Shown here: one piece after another, positions 1 through 12,800 of the stretch
Layout: each line of letters begins with the position of its first letter
Numbering within the stretch: the first letter of the stretch is position 1
Assembly (NCBI RefSeq): GCF_964355755.1
Contig: NC_092677.1
Span: 27,314,101 to 27,378,100 of the forward strand
Reading direction: 5' to 3'
Source: Antedon mediterranea
Lineage: Eukaryota > Echinodermata > Crinoidea > Comatulida > Antedonidae
DNA: 64,000 nt
Program-made: the position numbers and the translations under genes
Notes under the pieces: generated by a model
What the model saw: the letters and a program-made list of their open reading frames with translations, nothing else
What the model was told of the DNA's origin: nothing
Database searches by the model: none

Positions 1-996
1 AAGGGTAGAAAGCTCTGCAATTTCTTACCGACTGTTTTACTTTATCGTTTTGATTTAGTTTTTTTCGCTTTTTATTTGTACCTCCAGCCACTAATACTTA
101 CAGCATTTTCATTTTTTCAGTAATTTTCTTTTGGATTTATATTAAAATAACTATAGGTGTGTACTTTAATAATATAGGTTTACAGTAGTTGTATTTGAAT
201 TGGTGCAGTTGGGTGAGAATCATTACGATACAGGCTCATTAATCTTATTCAAATCACTACTTCCTTGATTATTATTATTTCAAGGAGGGGCTAACATCTG
301 TAAGGACATTGAGTCTAGTAGGGGTTGTGAATCATGTTTGCCCTCCTGAGAGGAATCAGATGAAAAGGGGGACGTGTGAAGGGGTGTCATGATGGGATTC
401 TTGGTATATTAATTGGGTGTGCAGTATGTGTGGATGTTAGCATTAGTCATTCTTAAGTGTATGAACATTTCAGAAATATGTATTTCATTCATTTATTTAT
501 TAAGCCATAAAAATATACAAGATAAGTAAATGAATTTCGTCGTCCGCTATGGATGCCAAAAATAAACTCAATTACTATAGCCCATGGGCCTGGATGTATA
601 GGAACAAGGTCTCGTGGGGTAGGACAGGGCCTCGTGGGAATAGGAACAGGGTCTTATGGACATGGGGACAAGGTCTCGTGGACATAGGAACAATGGGGGT
701 ATAAACATGTTTTTTGTTTATCAAATCATTTTTAGCAGAGAAGAATTCCTGATTTTAGCTTGTATTTTTACAGTTTGTTGATATCCATTTGAGTCATTTT
801 ATGATCAGGGGTCACTAAGTCTCATGGGAGGGGATGTAAAGTCTGGGGAGGGGGACTGGGGGTTCAAGGAGAGATAGTGTAAGATTAAGTTAGGTAGGTC
901 AACATTTTGTGAGGGGTGGAACATATCTAAAGATTGAGTCATATTTTAAATGTATACAGATTAGGGTGATAAAAATTAATTCTGTTGTGGCTGTCC
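1..996. other. Non-coding stretch with a short 21-22 bp tandem repeat
   Basis: No exon or RNA gene is recognised. Positions 600 to about 695 hold roughly 4.5 imperfect copies of a 21-22 bp G-rich unit of the form AGGAACAAGGTCTCGTGG. The rest is AT-rich unique-looking sequence. If the SIDT-like gene begins left of the window, this is part of one of its introns. Confidence 0.5.
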
Positions 997-3900
997 ACTA
1001 AGCTTTTTATAACTACATCCATGCCATTTATGATGAATGAGATAATGATAAATACTTGATAATTACATTCATACAGGGGAGATGGTAAACCTACTCACAA
1101 ATGGTGGTTAGCAGAGCCCCTCTAAGCTTCTTGTAGCATCTATGTCATTTGATAATACATAATCATACATAGGAGACTGTTAAGCTACACAAATGGTGTT
1201 ATGGGTGGTTAGCAGAGCCCCTCTAAGCTTCTTGTAGCATCTATGTCATTTGATAATACATAATCATACATAGGAGACTGTTAACCTACACAAATGGTGT
1301 TATGGGTGGTTAGCAGAGCCCCTCTAAGCTTCTTGTAGCATCTATGTCATTTGATAATACATAATCATACATAGGAGACTGTTAACCTACACAAATGGTG
1401 TTATGGGTGGTTAGCAGAGCCCCTCTAAGCTTCTTGTAGCATCTATGTCATTTGATAATACATAATCATACATAGGAGACTGTTAACCTACACAAATGGT
1501 GTTATGGGTGGTTAGCAGAGCTCCTCTAAGCTTCTTGTAGAATCTATGTCATTTGATAATACCTAATCATACATAGGAGACTGTTAAGCTACACAAATGG
1601 TGTTATGGGTGGTTAGCAGAGCTCCTCTAAGCTTCTTGTAGCATCTATGTCATTTGATAATACCTAATCATACATAGGAGACTGTTAAGCTACACAAATG
1701 GTGTTATGGGTGGTTAGCAGAGCCCCTCTAAGCTTCTTGTAGCATCTATGTCATTTGATAATACCTAATCATACATAGGAGACTGTTAACCTACACAAAT
1801 GGTGTTATGGGTGGTTAGCAGAGCCCCTCTAAGCTTCTTGTAGCATCTATGTCATTTGATAATACCTAATCATACATAGGAGACTGTTAAGCTACACAAA
1901 TGGTGTTATGGGTGGTTAGCAGAGCCCCTCTAAGCTTCTTGTAGCATCTATGTCATTTGATAATACCTAATCATACATAGGAGACTGTTAAGCTACACAA
2001 ATGGTGTTATGGGTGGTTAGCAGAGCCCCTCTAAGCTTCTTGTAGCATCTATGTCATTTGATAATACATAATCATACATAGGAGACTGTTAACCTACACA
2101 AATGGTGTTATGGGTGGTTAGCAGAGGCCCTCTAAGCTTCTTGTAGCATCTATGTCATTTGATAATACATAATCATACATAGGAGACTGTTAACCTACAC
2201 AAATGGTGTTATGGGTGGTTAGCAGAGCCCCTCTAAGCTTCTTGTAGCATCTATGTCATTTGATAATACATAATCATACATAGGAGACTGTTAACCTACA
2301 CAAATGGTGTTATGGGTGGTTAGCAGAGCCCCTCTAAGCTTCTTGTAGCATCTATATCATTTGATAATACATAATCATACATAGGAGACTGTTAACCTAC
2401 ACAAATGGTGTTATGGGTGGTTAGCAGAGGCCCTCTAAGCTTCTTGTAGCATCTATGTCATTTGATAATACATAATCATACATAGGAGACTGTTAACCTA
2501 CACAAATGGTGTTATGGGTGGTTAGCAGAGGCCCTCTAAGCTTCTTGTAGCATCTATGTCATTTGATAATACATAATCATACATAGGAGACTGTTAAGCT
2601 ACACAAATGGTGTTATGGGTGGTTAGCAGAGGCCCTCTAAGCTTCTTGTAGCATCTATGTCATTTGATAATACATAATCATACATAGGAGACTGTTAAGC
2701 TACACAAATGGTGTTATGGGTGGTTAGCAGAGGTTCTCTAAGCTTCTTGTAGCATCTATGTCATTTGATAATACCTAATCATACATAGGAGACTGTTAAG
2801 CTACACAAATGGTGTTATGGGTGGTTAGCAGAGCTCCTCTAAGCTTCTTGTAGCATCTATGTCATTTGATAATACCTAATCATACATAGGAGACTGTTAA
2901 GCTACACAAATGGTGTTATGGGTGGTTAGCAGAGCTCCTCTAAGCTTCTTGTAGCATCTATGTCATTTGATAATACCTAATCATACATAGGAGACTGTTA
3001 AGCTACACAAATGGTGTTATGGGTGGTTAGCAGAGCCCCTCTAAGCTTCTTGTAGCATCTATGTCATTTGATAATACCTAATCATACATAGGAGACTGTT
3101 AACCTACACAAATGGTGTTATGGGTGGTTAGCAGAGCCCCTCTAAGCTTCTTGTAGCATCTATGTCATTTGATAATACCTAATCATACATAGGAGACTGT
3201 TAAGCTACACAAATGGTGTTATGGGTGGTTAGCAGAGCCCCTCTAAGCTTCTTGTAGCATCTATGTCATTTGATAATACCTAATCATACATAGGAGACTG
3301 TTAAGCTACACAAATGGTGTTATGGGTGGTTAGCAGAGCCCCTCTAAGCTTCTTGTAGCATCTATGTCATTTGATAATACATAATCATACATAGGAGACT
3401 GTTAACCTACACAAATGGTGTTATGGGTGGTTAGCAGAGGCCCTCTAAGCTTCTTGTAGCATCTATGTCATTTGATAATACATAATCATACATAGGAGAC
3501 TGTTAACCTACACAAATGGTGTTATGGGTGGTTAGCAGAGGCCCTCTAAGCTTCTTGTAGCATCTATGTCATTTGATAATACATAATCATACATAGGAGA
3601 CTGTTAAGCTACACAAATGGTGTTATGGGTGGTTAGCAGAGGCCCTCTAAGCTTCTTGTAGCATCTATGTCATTTGATAATACATAATCATACATAGGAG
3701 ACTGTTAAGCTACACAAATGGTGTTATGGGTGGTTAGCAGAGGTTCTCTAAGCTTCTTGTAGCATCTATGTCATTTGATAATACCTAATCATACATAGGA
3801 GACTGTTAAGCTACACAAATGGTGTTATGGGTGGTTAGCAGAGCTCCTCTAAGCTTCTTGTAGCATCTATGTCATTTGATAATACCTAATCATACATAGG

Positions 3901-6900
3901 AGACTGTTAAGCTACACAAATGGTGTTATGGGTGGTTAGCAGAGCCCCTCTAAGCTTCTTGTAGCATCTATGTCATTTGATAATACCTAATCATACATAG
4001 GAGACTGTTAACCTACACAAATGGTGTTATGGGTGGTTAGCAGAGCCCCTCTAAGCTTCTTGTAGCATCTATGTCATTTGATAATACCTAATCATACATA
4101 GGAGACTGTTAAGCTACACAAATGGTGTTATGGGTGGTTAGCAGAGCCCCTCTAAGCTTCTTGTAGCATCTATGTCATTTGATAATACCTAATCATACAT
4201 AGGAGACTGTTAAGCTACACAAATGGTGTTATGGGTGGTTAGCAGAGCCCCTCTAAGCTTCTTGTAGCATCTATGTCATTTGATAATACATAATCATACA
4301 TAGGAGACTGTTAACCTACACAAATGGTGTTATGGGTGGTTAGCAGAGGCCCTCTAAGCTTCTTGTAGCATCTATGTCATTTGATAATACATAATCATAC
4401 ATAGGAGACTGTTAACCTACACAAATGGTGTTATGGGTGGTTAGCAGAGCCCCTCTAAGCTTCTTGTAGCATCTATGTCATTTGATAATACATAATCATA
4501 CATAGGAGACTGTTAACCTACACAAATGGTGTTATGGGTGGTTAGCAGAGCCCCTCTAAGCTTCTTGTAGCATCTATATCATTTGATAATACATAATCAT
4601 ACATAGGAGACTGTTAACCTACACAAATGGTGTTATGGGTGGTTAGCAGAGGCCCTCTAAGCTTCTTGTAGCATCTATGTCATTTGATAATACATAATCA
4701 TACATAGGAGACTGTTAACCTACACAAATGGTGTTATGGGTGGTTAGCAGAGGCCCTCTAAGCTTCTTGTAGCATCTATGTCATTTGATAATACATAATC
4801 ATACATAGGAGACTGTTAAGCTACACAAATGGTGTTATGGGTGGTTAGCAGAGGCCCTCTAAGCTTCTTGTAGCATCTATGTCATTTGATAATACATAAT
4901 CATACATAGGAGACTGTTAAGCTACACAAATGGTGTTATGGGTGGTTAGCAGAGGTTCTCTAAGCTTCTTGTAGCATCTATGTCATTTGATAATACCTAA
5001 TCATACATAGGAGACTGTTAAGCTACACAAATGGTGTTATGGGTGGTTAGCAGAGCTCCTCTAAGCTTCTTGTAGCATCTATGTCATTTGATAATACCTA
5101 ATCATACATAGGAGACTGTTAAGCTACACAAATGGTGTTATGGGTGGTTAGCAGAGCTCCTCTAAGCTTCTTGTAGCATCTATGTCATTTGATAATACCT
5201 AATCATACATAGGAGACTGTTAAGCTACACAAATGGTGTTATGGGTGGTTAGCAGAGCCCCTCTAAGCTTCTTGTAGCATCTATGTCATTTGATAATACC
5301 TAATCATACATAGGAGACTGTTAACCTACACAAATGGTGTTATGGGTGGTTAGCAGAGCCCCTCTAAGCTTCTTGTAGCATCTATGTCATTTGATAATAC
5401 CTAATCATACATAGGAGACTGTTAAGCTACACAAATGGTGTTATGGGTGGTTAGCAGAGCCCCTCTAAGCTTCTTGTAGCATCTATGTCATTTGATAATA
5501 CCTAATCATACATAGGAGACTGTTAAGCTACACAAATGGTGTTATGGGTGGTTAGCAGAGCCCCTCTAAGCTTCTTGTAGCATCTATGTCATTTGATAAT
5601 ACATAATCATACATAGGAGACTGTTAACCTACACAAATGGTGTTATGGGTGGTTAGCAGAGGCCCTCTAAGCTTCTTGTAGCATCTATGTCATTTGATAA
5701 TACATAATCATACATAGGAGACTGTTAACCTACACAAATGGTGTTATGGGTGGTTAGCAGAGGCCCTCTAAGCTTCTTGTAGCATCTATGTCATTTGATA
5801 ATACATAATCATACATAGGAGACTGTTAAGCTACACAAATGGTGTTATGGGTGGTTAGCAGAGGCCCTCTAAGCTTCTTGTAGCATCTATGTCATTTGAT
5901 AATACATAATCATACATAGGAGACTGTTAAGCTACACAAATGGTGTTATGGGTGGTTAGCAGAGGTTCTCTAAGCTTCTTGTAGCATCTATGTCATTTGA
6001 TAATACCTAATCATACATAGGAGACTGTTAAGCTACACAAATGGTGTTATGGGTGGTTAGCAGAGCTCCTCTAAGCTTCTTGTAGAATCTATGTCATTTG
6101 ATAATACCTAATCATACATAGGAGACTGTTAAGCTACACAAATGGTGTTATGGGTGGTTAGCAGAGCTCCTCTAAGCTTCTTGTAGCATCTATGTCATTT
6201 GATAATACCTAATCATACATAGGAGACTGTTAAGCTACACAAATGGTGTTATGGGTGGTTAGCAGAGCCCCTCTAAGCTTCTTGTAGCATCTATGTCATT
6301 TGATAATACCTAATCATACATAGGAGACTGTTAACCTACACAAATGGTGTTATGGGTGGTTAGCAGAGCCCCTCTAAGCTTCTTGTAGCATCTATGTCAT
6401 TTGATAATACCTAATCATACATAGGAGACTGTTAAGCTACACAAATGGTGTTATGGGTGGTTAGCAGAGCCCCTCTAAGCTTCTTGTAGCATCTATGTCA
6501 TTTGATAATACCTAATCATACATAGGAGACTGTTAAGCTACACAAATGGTGTTATGGGTGGTTAGCAGAGCCCCTCTAAGCTTCTTGTAGCATCTATGTC
6601 ATTTGATAATACATAATCATACATAGGAGACTGTTAACCTACACAAATGGTGTTATGGGTGGTTAGCAGAGGCCCTCTAAGCTTCTTGTAGCATCTATGT
6701 CGTTTGATAATACATAATCATACATAGGAGACTGTTAACCTACACAAATGGTGTTATGGGTGGTTAGCAGAGCCCCTCTAAGCTTCTTGTAGCATCTATG
6801 TCATTTGATAATACATAATCATACATAGGAGACTGTTAACCTACACAAATGGTGTTATGGGTGGTTAGCAGAGCCCCTCTAAGCTTCTTGTAGCATCTAT

Positions 6901-6975
6901 GTCATTTGATAATACATAATCATACATAGGAGACTGTTAACCTACACAAATGGTGTTATGGGTGGTTAGCAGAGG
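997..6975. repeat. 101-bp satellite array, 58 periods, with higher-order structure
   Basis: The anchor GCAGAGCCCCTCTAAGCTTC recurs every 101 bp from 1111 to 6969, exactly 58 periods. A diverged edge unit lies at about 997-1110. Each unit carries a HindIII-type AAGCTT. Units differ at a few diagnostic sites: ACATAATC versus ACCTAATC, and the bases after GCAGAG (CCCC, GCCC, CTCC, GTTC). The GTTC variant recurs at about 2731, 3741, 4953 and 5963, spacings of 10, 12 and 10 units, so multi-unit blocks were copied. No long reading frame crosses it. It probably sits in an upstream intron of the SIDT-like gene. Confidence 0.97.
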
Positions 6976-9732
6976 TGATTCATCATATTGTATGTATACA
7001 TTGCAGGATGTGTGCATCGATTGGTAGATAATCACTTTCCTGCCAATTTTTATTTCTTTTAAATAATAATAATATGTCATTTTTATTAATAATTTAAAGC
7101 ACTTTGCTGCATTATTGTGCTATTACTATAGCACCTGTTGAAGGCTTCACTGTGTTGATGTATTCAGTTTATTTACACGTATTTGCCTATTTGCATTGCA
7201 ATCTACAAAATAGAATTCTATTGAAGGTTTATTAAAACTTAACTATACACTGAGTGACACCAATGTTAATACTTCATTCTGCCACTTTTATGTGGAATTT
7301 ATTCATATACGTCGTGAGGCGGTTTCCCGATTAATCGTACGATCAAAACGGTACTGGGTATGATCAACTAGCGTTCGTGTTCCCACCTAATCATCCATTC
7401 ATAGAAGTACTGATGAAGATATCAATCTGTGGCGACAATAGAATGGACCCGAGACCTGGCTATCTTCAACTTTTAAATAATAGAAAGTTTAGAATGGCCC
7501 TGAATATGTACATAAAAGTTAATACATTATTGGTGCATTGATAAATAGGGATGTGTTCTTTCAAAAGCAAAATGTAAGCATTTATATAATACATTTGATA
7601 GATTAATAGTTGACATAATTTATGAAAATGAAATAGGTCTTCAACTGAATTATTATTGAAACTTTTACATGTCCTTTGAAATGAGTGAGATACAATATAT
7701 TTACATATTACCCCTATTCAGTGTGCACACACATTACTTAAATGTGTCCCCCTAATATTTCTTTTTTATATATTATAATTTATTGATCACAAAAAAACCA
7801 AATTGTAAATAATTGGTAATGAAAGCCAGGCCAGGAGGAAGCAATTTGGCTAATTATACTTTCCGTGTTTTTTCAACATGTTACATATGGTGGATGTCAT
7901 TTGAAGCCCACACCCCACCAAGACCCTATCTTGAACATCCAGATATATATAACACTGACTCATGCTATATAAACTTATGCTTAAGTTGCTTATTGAGTTC
8001 AATGGGTTTTTTTCCTTTGCTATCGGAACATTTGAGTCACTGTGTTGTCTCCTCGTTGAATTTTATGAGCGTTCCCTTGTCAAAATCGTTTAAAATTCTT
8101 CAGTGATTCTCAGTTTGGAGCAGGTGTGAGCATCGTTCAGTACGGTAGCAATCCTAAAATGCATCAATCGATTAACCTCTTGAGTCCGTAATGTTCAGCA
8201 AAATAAAATGTTCGTTTCCTGTAGTTGATTATGTTTCCACTCCTGCTGGACATTTGCTGACTGATTTGTAATACTATCTGCTTTTAGAAATCTACAACAT
8301 AATTAATATCTTTATTTAATAATCATGCTCGTAGCCAGAATTTGTAGACAGGGTTAGTTGCTCCTCAAAAGGGGTAATCGTTGTCACAAGCTAGGCAATA
8401 TGGGTCAAAATATTAAATAGTAATAATAATATAATCTCCTAACGTACTGTAGGCCTATAAAGACTATTTTGACATTGCCTTTTGATTTTTTATTTATTCC
8501 AAGCAAAACGAATTTCCAGTTTAAAGTAGAGCAATAAAATTTCTTGAATCTTTCTAAAAAATGGTGAGCATTTTCCATTTCTACAAATATCTTCTTTCGC
8601 ACATTGCCAAATATTTCCATCAGTTTTTGAGCGCTTGATGGGTTTCTTTAATTTTCCTTTGAATTTTATATAATGATTATATATTACAGGAAGCAAGGGC
8701 CATCCAGATTCTCCCAAAAGGATGGGTGTGAGAGCAATACTTCTTCACATATCTTGTCTGAATCATTTTAATTAGATCTTACACAACCTTGAGTTATTAA
8801 AAAAATGTTCTTGAACTTTGCTCTCATTTTAATCGAGTTTGCATTTAAAAATTTAATTTTCATTGAGTTATCAAGACATTATTACACGATAGTTGTTTCA
8901 AAGTTGTCAATTAAAGTTTAATTTTTTATAAACATTGACATATTTTGAAAAGTTTAAGACCACGCCCATGGCAACCACACCCATGGCAACACTTCATACA
9001 TTCATTATTTATTTTTAGATCAAAGACAGGGACATATCATACAAACAAAAAGTAAACAGAATTGTGTTGTTATTTGATTTTGTTACTTATGAAAGCTGTT
9101 TACACGCACTCGGGTTTAAGAGTGGCAATGTGATTCAAGTCAATGTTTATATATGACATTTTTTTTAAACCAAACCTGACAAAACAACTACAGCAGATAT
9201 CATCTGATCAAAATTGAAACTCAATAAATAACTTGTTTAAATTTTTCAAAATCCCTTGTATGATAACCACAACCTTATAGTCAGGCCTCTGAATTGAAAC
9301 ATACAACACACACATTGTCAACCAAGTCCCTGAGGAGTGAACTCCCAAACTACCGCATAATAGACGCCAAACATACAGTATATAAAACACTTGGTGAACG
9401 TATGACTCTGCACTTACGCAAACGGAATAACGTATTTGACAGCGTACTGATATCAGAAATAGGAGATAAGATGTTTCCTTTTTGCGAGACACGCTTGACA
9501 TGAACGTCGTACACGCACAGGAAGTAGAGTTGAGAGTGATGTTTTTCGTGGCTTGTTCCCAACAGCTGAATAATCTAACATGAATGTCACATTTATTATT
9601 CTTAGGTTCAACTTTTTTTTTAATGTTTGCGAATATGTTTTTAAACATTGTTGGCAATGCAGTTCTGCTGTTATATTTTTAGATATCATTTTTTATGAAA
9701 TTAATTTTTCTCATTATTATTTTGTCTTTCAG
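6976..9732. other. Non-coding stretch before the first visible SIDT exon
   Basis: AT-rich sequence with no exon matching the expected preceding part of the SIDT family (the segment with the conserved Cys-Pro-Asn and His-Pro-Asp motifs). Short open frames here have no recognisable similarity. One interspersed repeat lies at 7312-7486, and a 16-bp motif (CACGCCCATGGCAAC-like) is doubled near 8960-8995. Confidence 0.5.
7312..7486 (+). repeat. Interspersed repeat, family also present inverted at 33550-33728
   Basis: This stretch of about 175 bp is similar over nearly its whole length to the reverse complement of about 33550-33728. Shared blocks include GTTCCCACCTAATCATC, AGAAGTACTGAT, GTGGCGAC and ATAGAATGGACC. 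Two diverged copies 26 kb apart in opposite orientation indicate a dispersed transposable element. No coding capacity or terminal repeat is visible, so the class is unknown. Confidence 0.75.
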
Positions 9733-9835
9733 GTGTTAAATTCGCTGTGGTTTTACCTTGTGTATGCATTTGTACACTTCTCATTGTGCTTAGTGCTAAG
9801 TGCTCAGATCTATTATATGGGCCAGTGGAAACTAG
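9733..9835 (+). CDS. SIDT: SIDT-like exon A (transmembrane segment)
   Basis: Preceded by TTGTCTTTCAG and followed by GTATGT. It encodes [10 protein letters not shown] through YYMGQWKL, one membrane span followed by the family's YYMG motif, and ends one base into a codon (phase 1). Confidence 0.93.
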
Positions 9836-12800
9836 GTATGTATCTATTTCTGGTATATTATCTATAAATTTTTGCTGTCTTTGAGCTTGGTTTAGTACAT
9901 TCTCAGCTTACAATGAGGAGCCATTTGTGACAATGACCTATGACCTATCCGTAATGTGTTGGTCTTCGTCTGGACATAGACTATAGCAAAGATTGTGTCC
10001 AGGAATCAAGTGATGAGCAGGTCCCCCATTTTTTAACATAACAAGTTCCTAGTTCGTAGGTCATTGTAAATCAAAAGCTCTGTACTATCTAAAGGCTGAA
10101 TGTGTTACTGCATTATTTCTCAACACATTCTTTACATTCAACACATGACAGTACTCCCATTCTAGAATTTGAGTTTCCAGCAATTTTCTAGTTCTGTATT
10201 GATTGTTATTTGTCAAATATTGACAATTTATCAAGTTTAATTATGCACAAATTAAATGATTTAAAATATAATATATTGGTATTCAGAAAGTATTGTTCCT
10301 TACCCGTTGCTTACTAAACACTCTACCAGAAAAGTTCTAAAGTAAAAAAAATGATTATATCTGTCGACTTTAATAAAGTATTTTATCCTTGTTATGTCTT
10401 TATGAACTGAAACATGCCATCCATCCGCTGTGCACTAAGCACGCATCTTAGGCAGACAGACACTTTTACTGGATGAGGAATCATATCTTTTAGCACTACT
10501 CTAGTATAACCCTATACAGGGGATATCCCTATTAAGGGCATGTCCATAATAAAAGGACACTTTTCTTTATTGTGATCGTAAGGTTACATTCGAAAGCTTG
10601 GTCTACACTGCCAAATTTATATGACAAAAAATGTGATGTGCACATATATGGACACGATGATGTCATATCACTACCATATTTGGGCATATCACACATTTTT
10701 GTCAAACTCGTTTGATAGTGTAAACAGAGCTTATAGATAGTACATGCACAATTATGCTAAACTGTGATTTCTAGTATTAGAAGATTACCAGTTTTAACAA
10801 AATATATTTACCCTGAAATTGTTTTTTGCTTTTAAAAGAGATGCTTTAAAATATTACCGGAATATCATCGAGTATGACTGGAGAGAAGTTATAGGAGAAA
10901 AATTATTAAATACATATTAAAACAATGTGTTTCAGCTTCATGGGATATCCTGGTACCAAATAAACAAGGAAAATGTTGTTATAATTTCCATCCACTCCAC
11001 ACATCAATATGTTGTGGTTGTTGGATGCATTTTTTATAATATTTTTAATTACCAAAGATTATAAACAGTCACTCGCATTATTTTCAATTTCAACATTATT
11101 TATAAAATGCCACCGCATTGTTGGCAAAAAATCTGCCCAGCTTGTTTTAATATTGTTATCATTGTGTCATCACTGTCGTTATTTAATTATCATTGTCATA
11201 ATTACTGACATGAAGTATATATAGGTCGTTGTCTCCTGTCAATACCCAATGACCCTTTTCTTTATCCATATCTATTGGTACGTTGTCTGTGAGTAACCTT
11301 TTTAAAGCCGTCACCTAAATCGCCGATGTCAATGACTGTTTTATATCGAAACAAGGAAATAATTAATAATTTTTTCTGGTTTTTCACATTTGTATTGTTT
11401 GTGATTTTTAAAACATTATTTTTAAACTCTGAGTAGCAGCGCTATTTACATGTGTCTCCTTTGGTTAATGTTGTTTGAATGAATTCAGATTGCAGAATAA
11501 ATATGAAAAAAATATTGGATATAACTTTCAATTTTAAAAAAAAGTTATTGAACATAAGGGATATTTTCATTTGCAAACATTCTAGACAATCTTGGATGAT
11601 TTTTATTTATTCTTTCTTTTGATTGGATTGTATTTTCAGGAATGTAGTACTGCTTTTCAAAATGATCCAGTTACAAGGTTTAAAAGTAAAGAAAAATTAT
11701 AACATATATACAGAAAATAAAAGCATACATAGGCTTAATTTGAAAGAATATACAGAACAGTATACAGTATAGACATAGATACATGATAATTGATTTTAAT
11801 TTCTTTTCAGTCGTTTATTCTAAGTTAAATTAGTCCTTGTTAAGACTAAATTCTAATTAATTAACAACAATTTACCGTATCAAGTGATATCCATGATGTT
11901 GCACATTTTTAATCTAAAGTAATTTAAAAACTTGAACATCTTGAGGCGGAAGATTTCCTATTTTAATCAGCCATCCTTGTTTGTTGTTGATAGGTGTTCA
12001 TAGCACGACAACACCTTGATGCGTTTACCGCACGGTAGCGCCCTAAGTTATCAAAGACTTCACACGTATCGCCGTGGAGATCTGTTATCAACTTTATCTC
12101 GGGTTATCCTTCGTAATTAACCAATCACTGGACAGTAATTTAATAATTGGGGATTTTGTTTTTTATCATTTTCACCACCTTGGTAATATCGTCCTAGACT
12201 ATCGCTAATATCGTCCTTGATGATACATTAATTTTTAATTTTATTAAATTTATAAGAAGTTAATTACAAAAAAAGAAATGATAATGAAGTAATCTAAATG
12301 ATAAAATTATGATGTAACTTATTAATCATTAATTTGACAATAATCTTTATGATTATCTTGTTTTACGTGAACAACTTAAAAGTTAAGCGCCTATGAGGTG
12401 TTAACAAAGATAGGATAACACAATTAAAGCCATTTATCTTTTAATCAACTTTTATTACAATTATGTCGAATCCTGTTATAATAAATGTGTGCAATTGTAC
12501 ACGTACATTCATTAATAGGATTTACGTGTTAAATAGGTTTTGGAAAAAAATGTATTATTATTAATCCTTCTTTAATATTTAATGCATACTTTATTTCAAA
12601 TTCAACTAAAACATGCTTGTTAATATACATTTTTATTCCAAGGTGAATTAAATTAACAAATATTTTTTAATCTTGTTCCTGGATTTTCAGATTATCTTCT
12701 TGCTTCAGGTAGAAATAAATACATAATGTTGTCATTTATAACATTATAATGTTGTCATTTATAACATTTAGTTATAATGTTGTCATTTATAACATTAATT

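Noticed and set aside
7813-8106. 97-codon open frame
   Set aside because: No family resemblance, no matching splice phase with the SIDT-like exon at 9733, and AT-rich codon use like the surrounding DNA.
8690-8730. Acceptor-like CAG followed by GGCCATCCAGATTC as a SIDT exon with a His-Pro-Asp motif
   Set aside because: The surrounding residues do not match the family and no donor in a compatible phase follows.
9208-9657. 149-codon minus-strand frame and overlapping plus-strand frames just upstream of the first SIDT exon
   Set aside because: None resembles the preceding SIDT segment, and the overlapping frames on both strands indicate chance openness.
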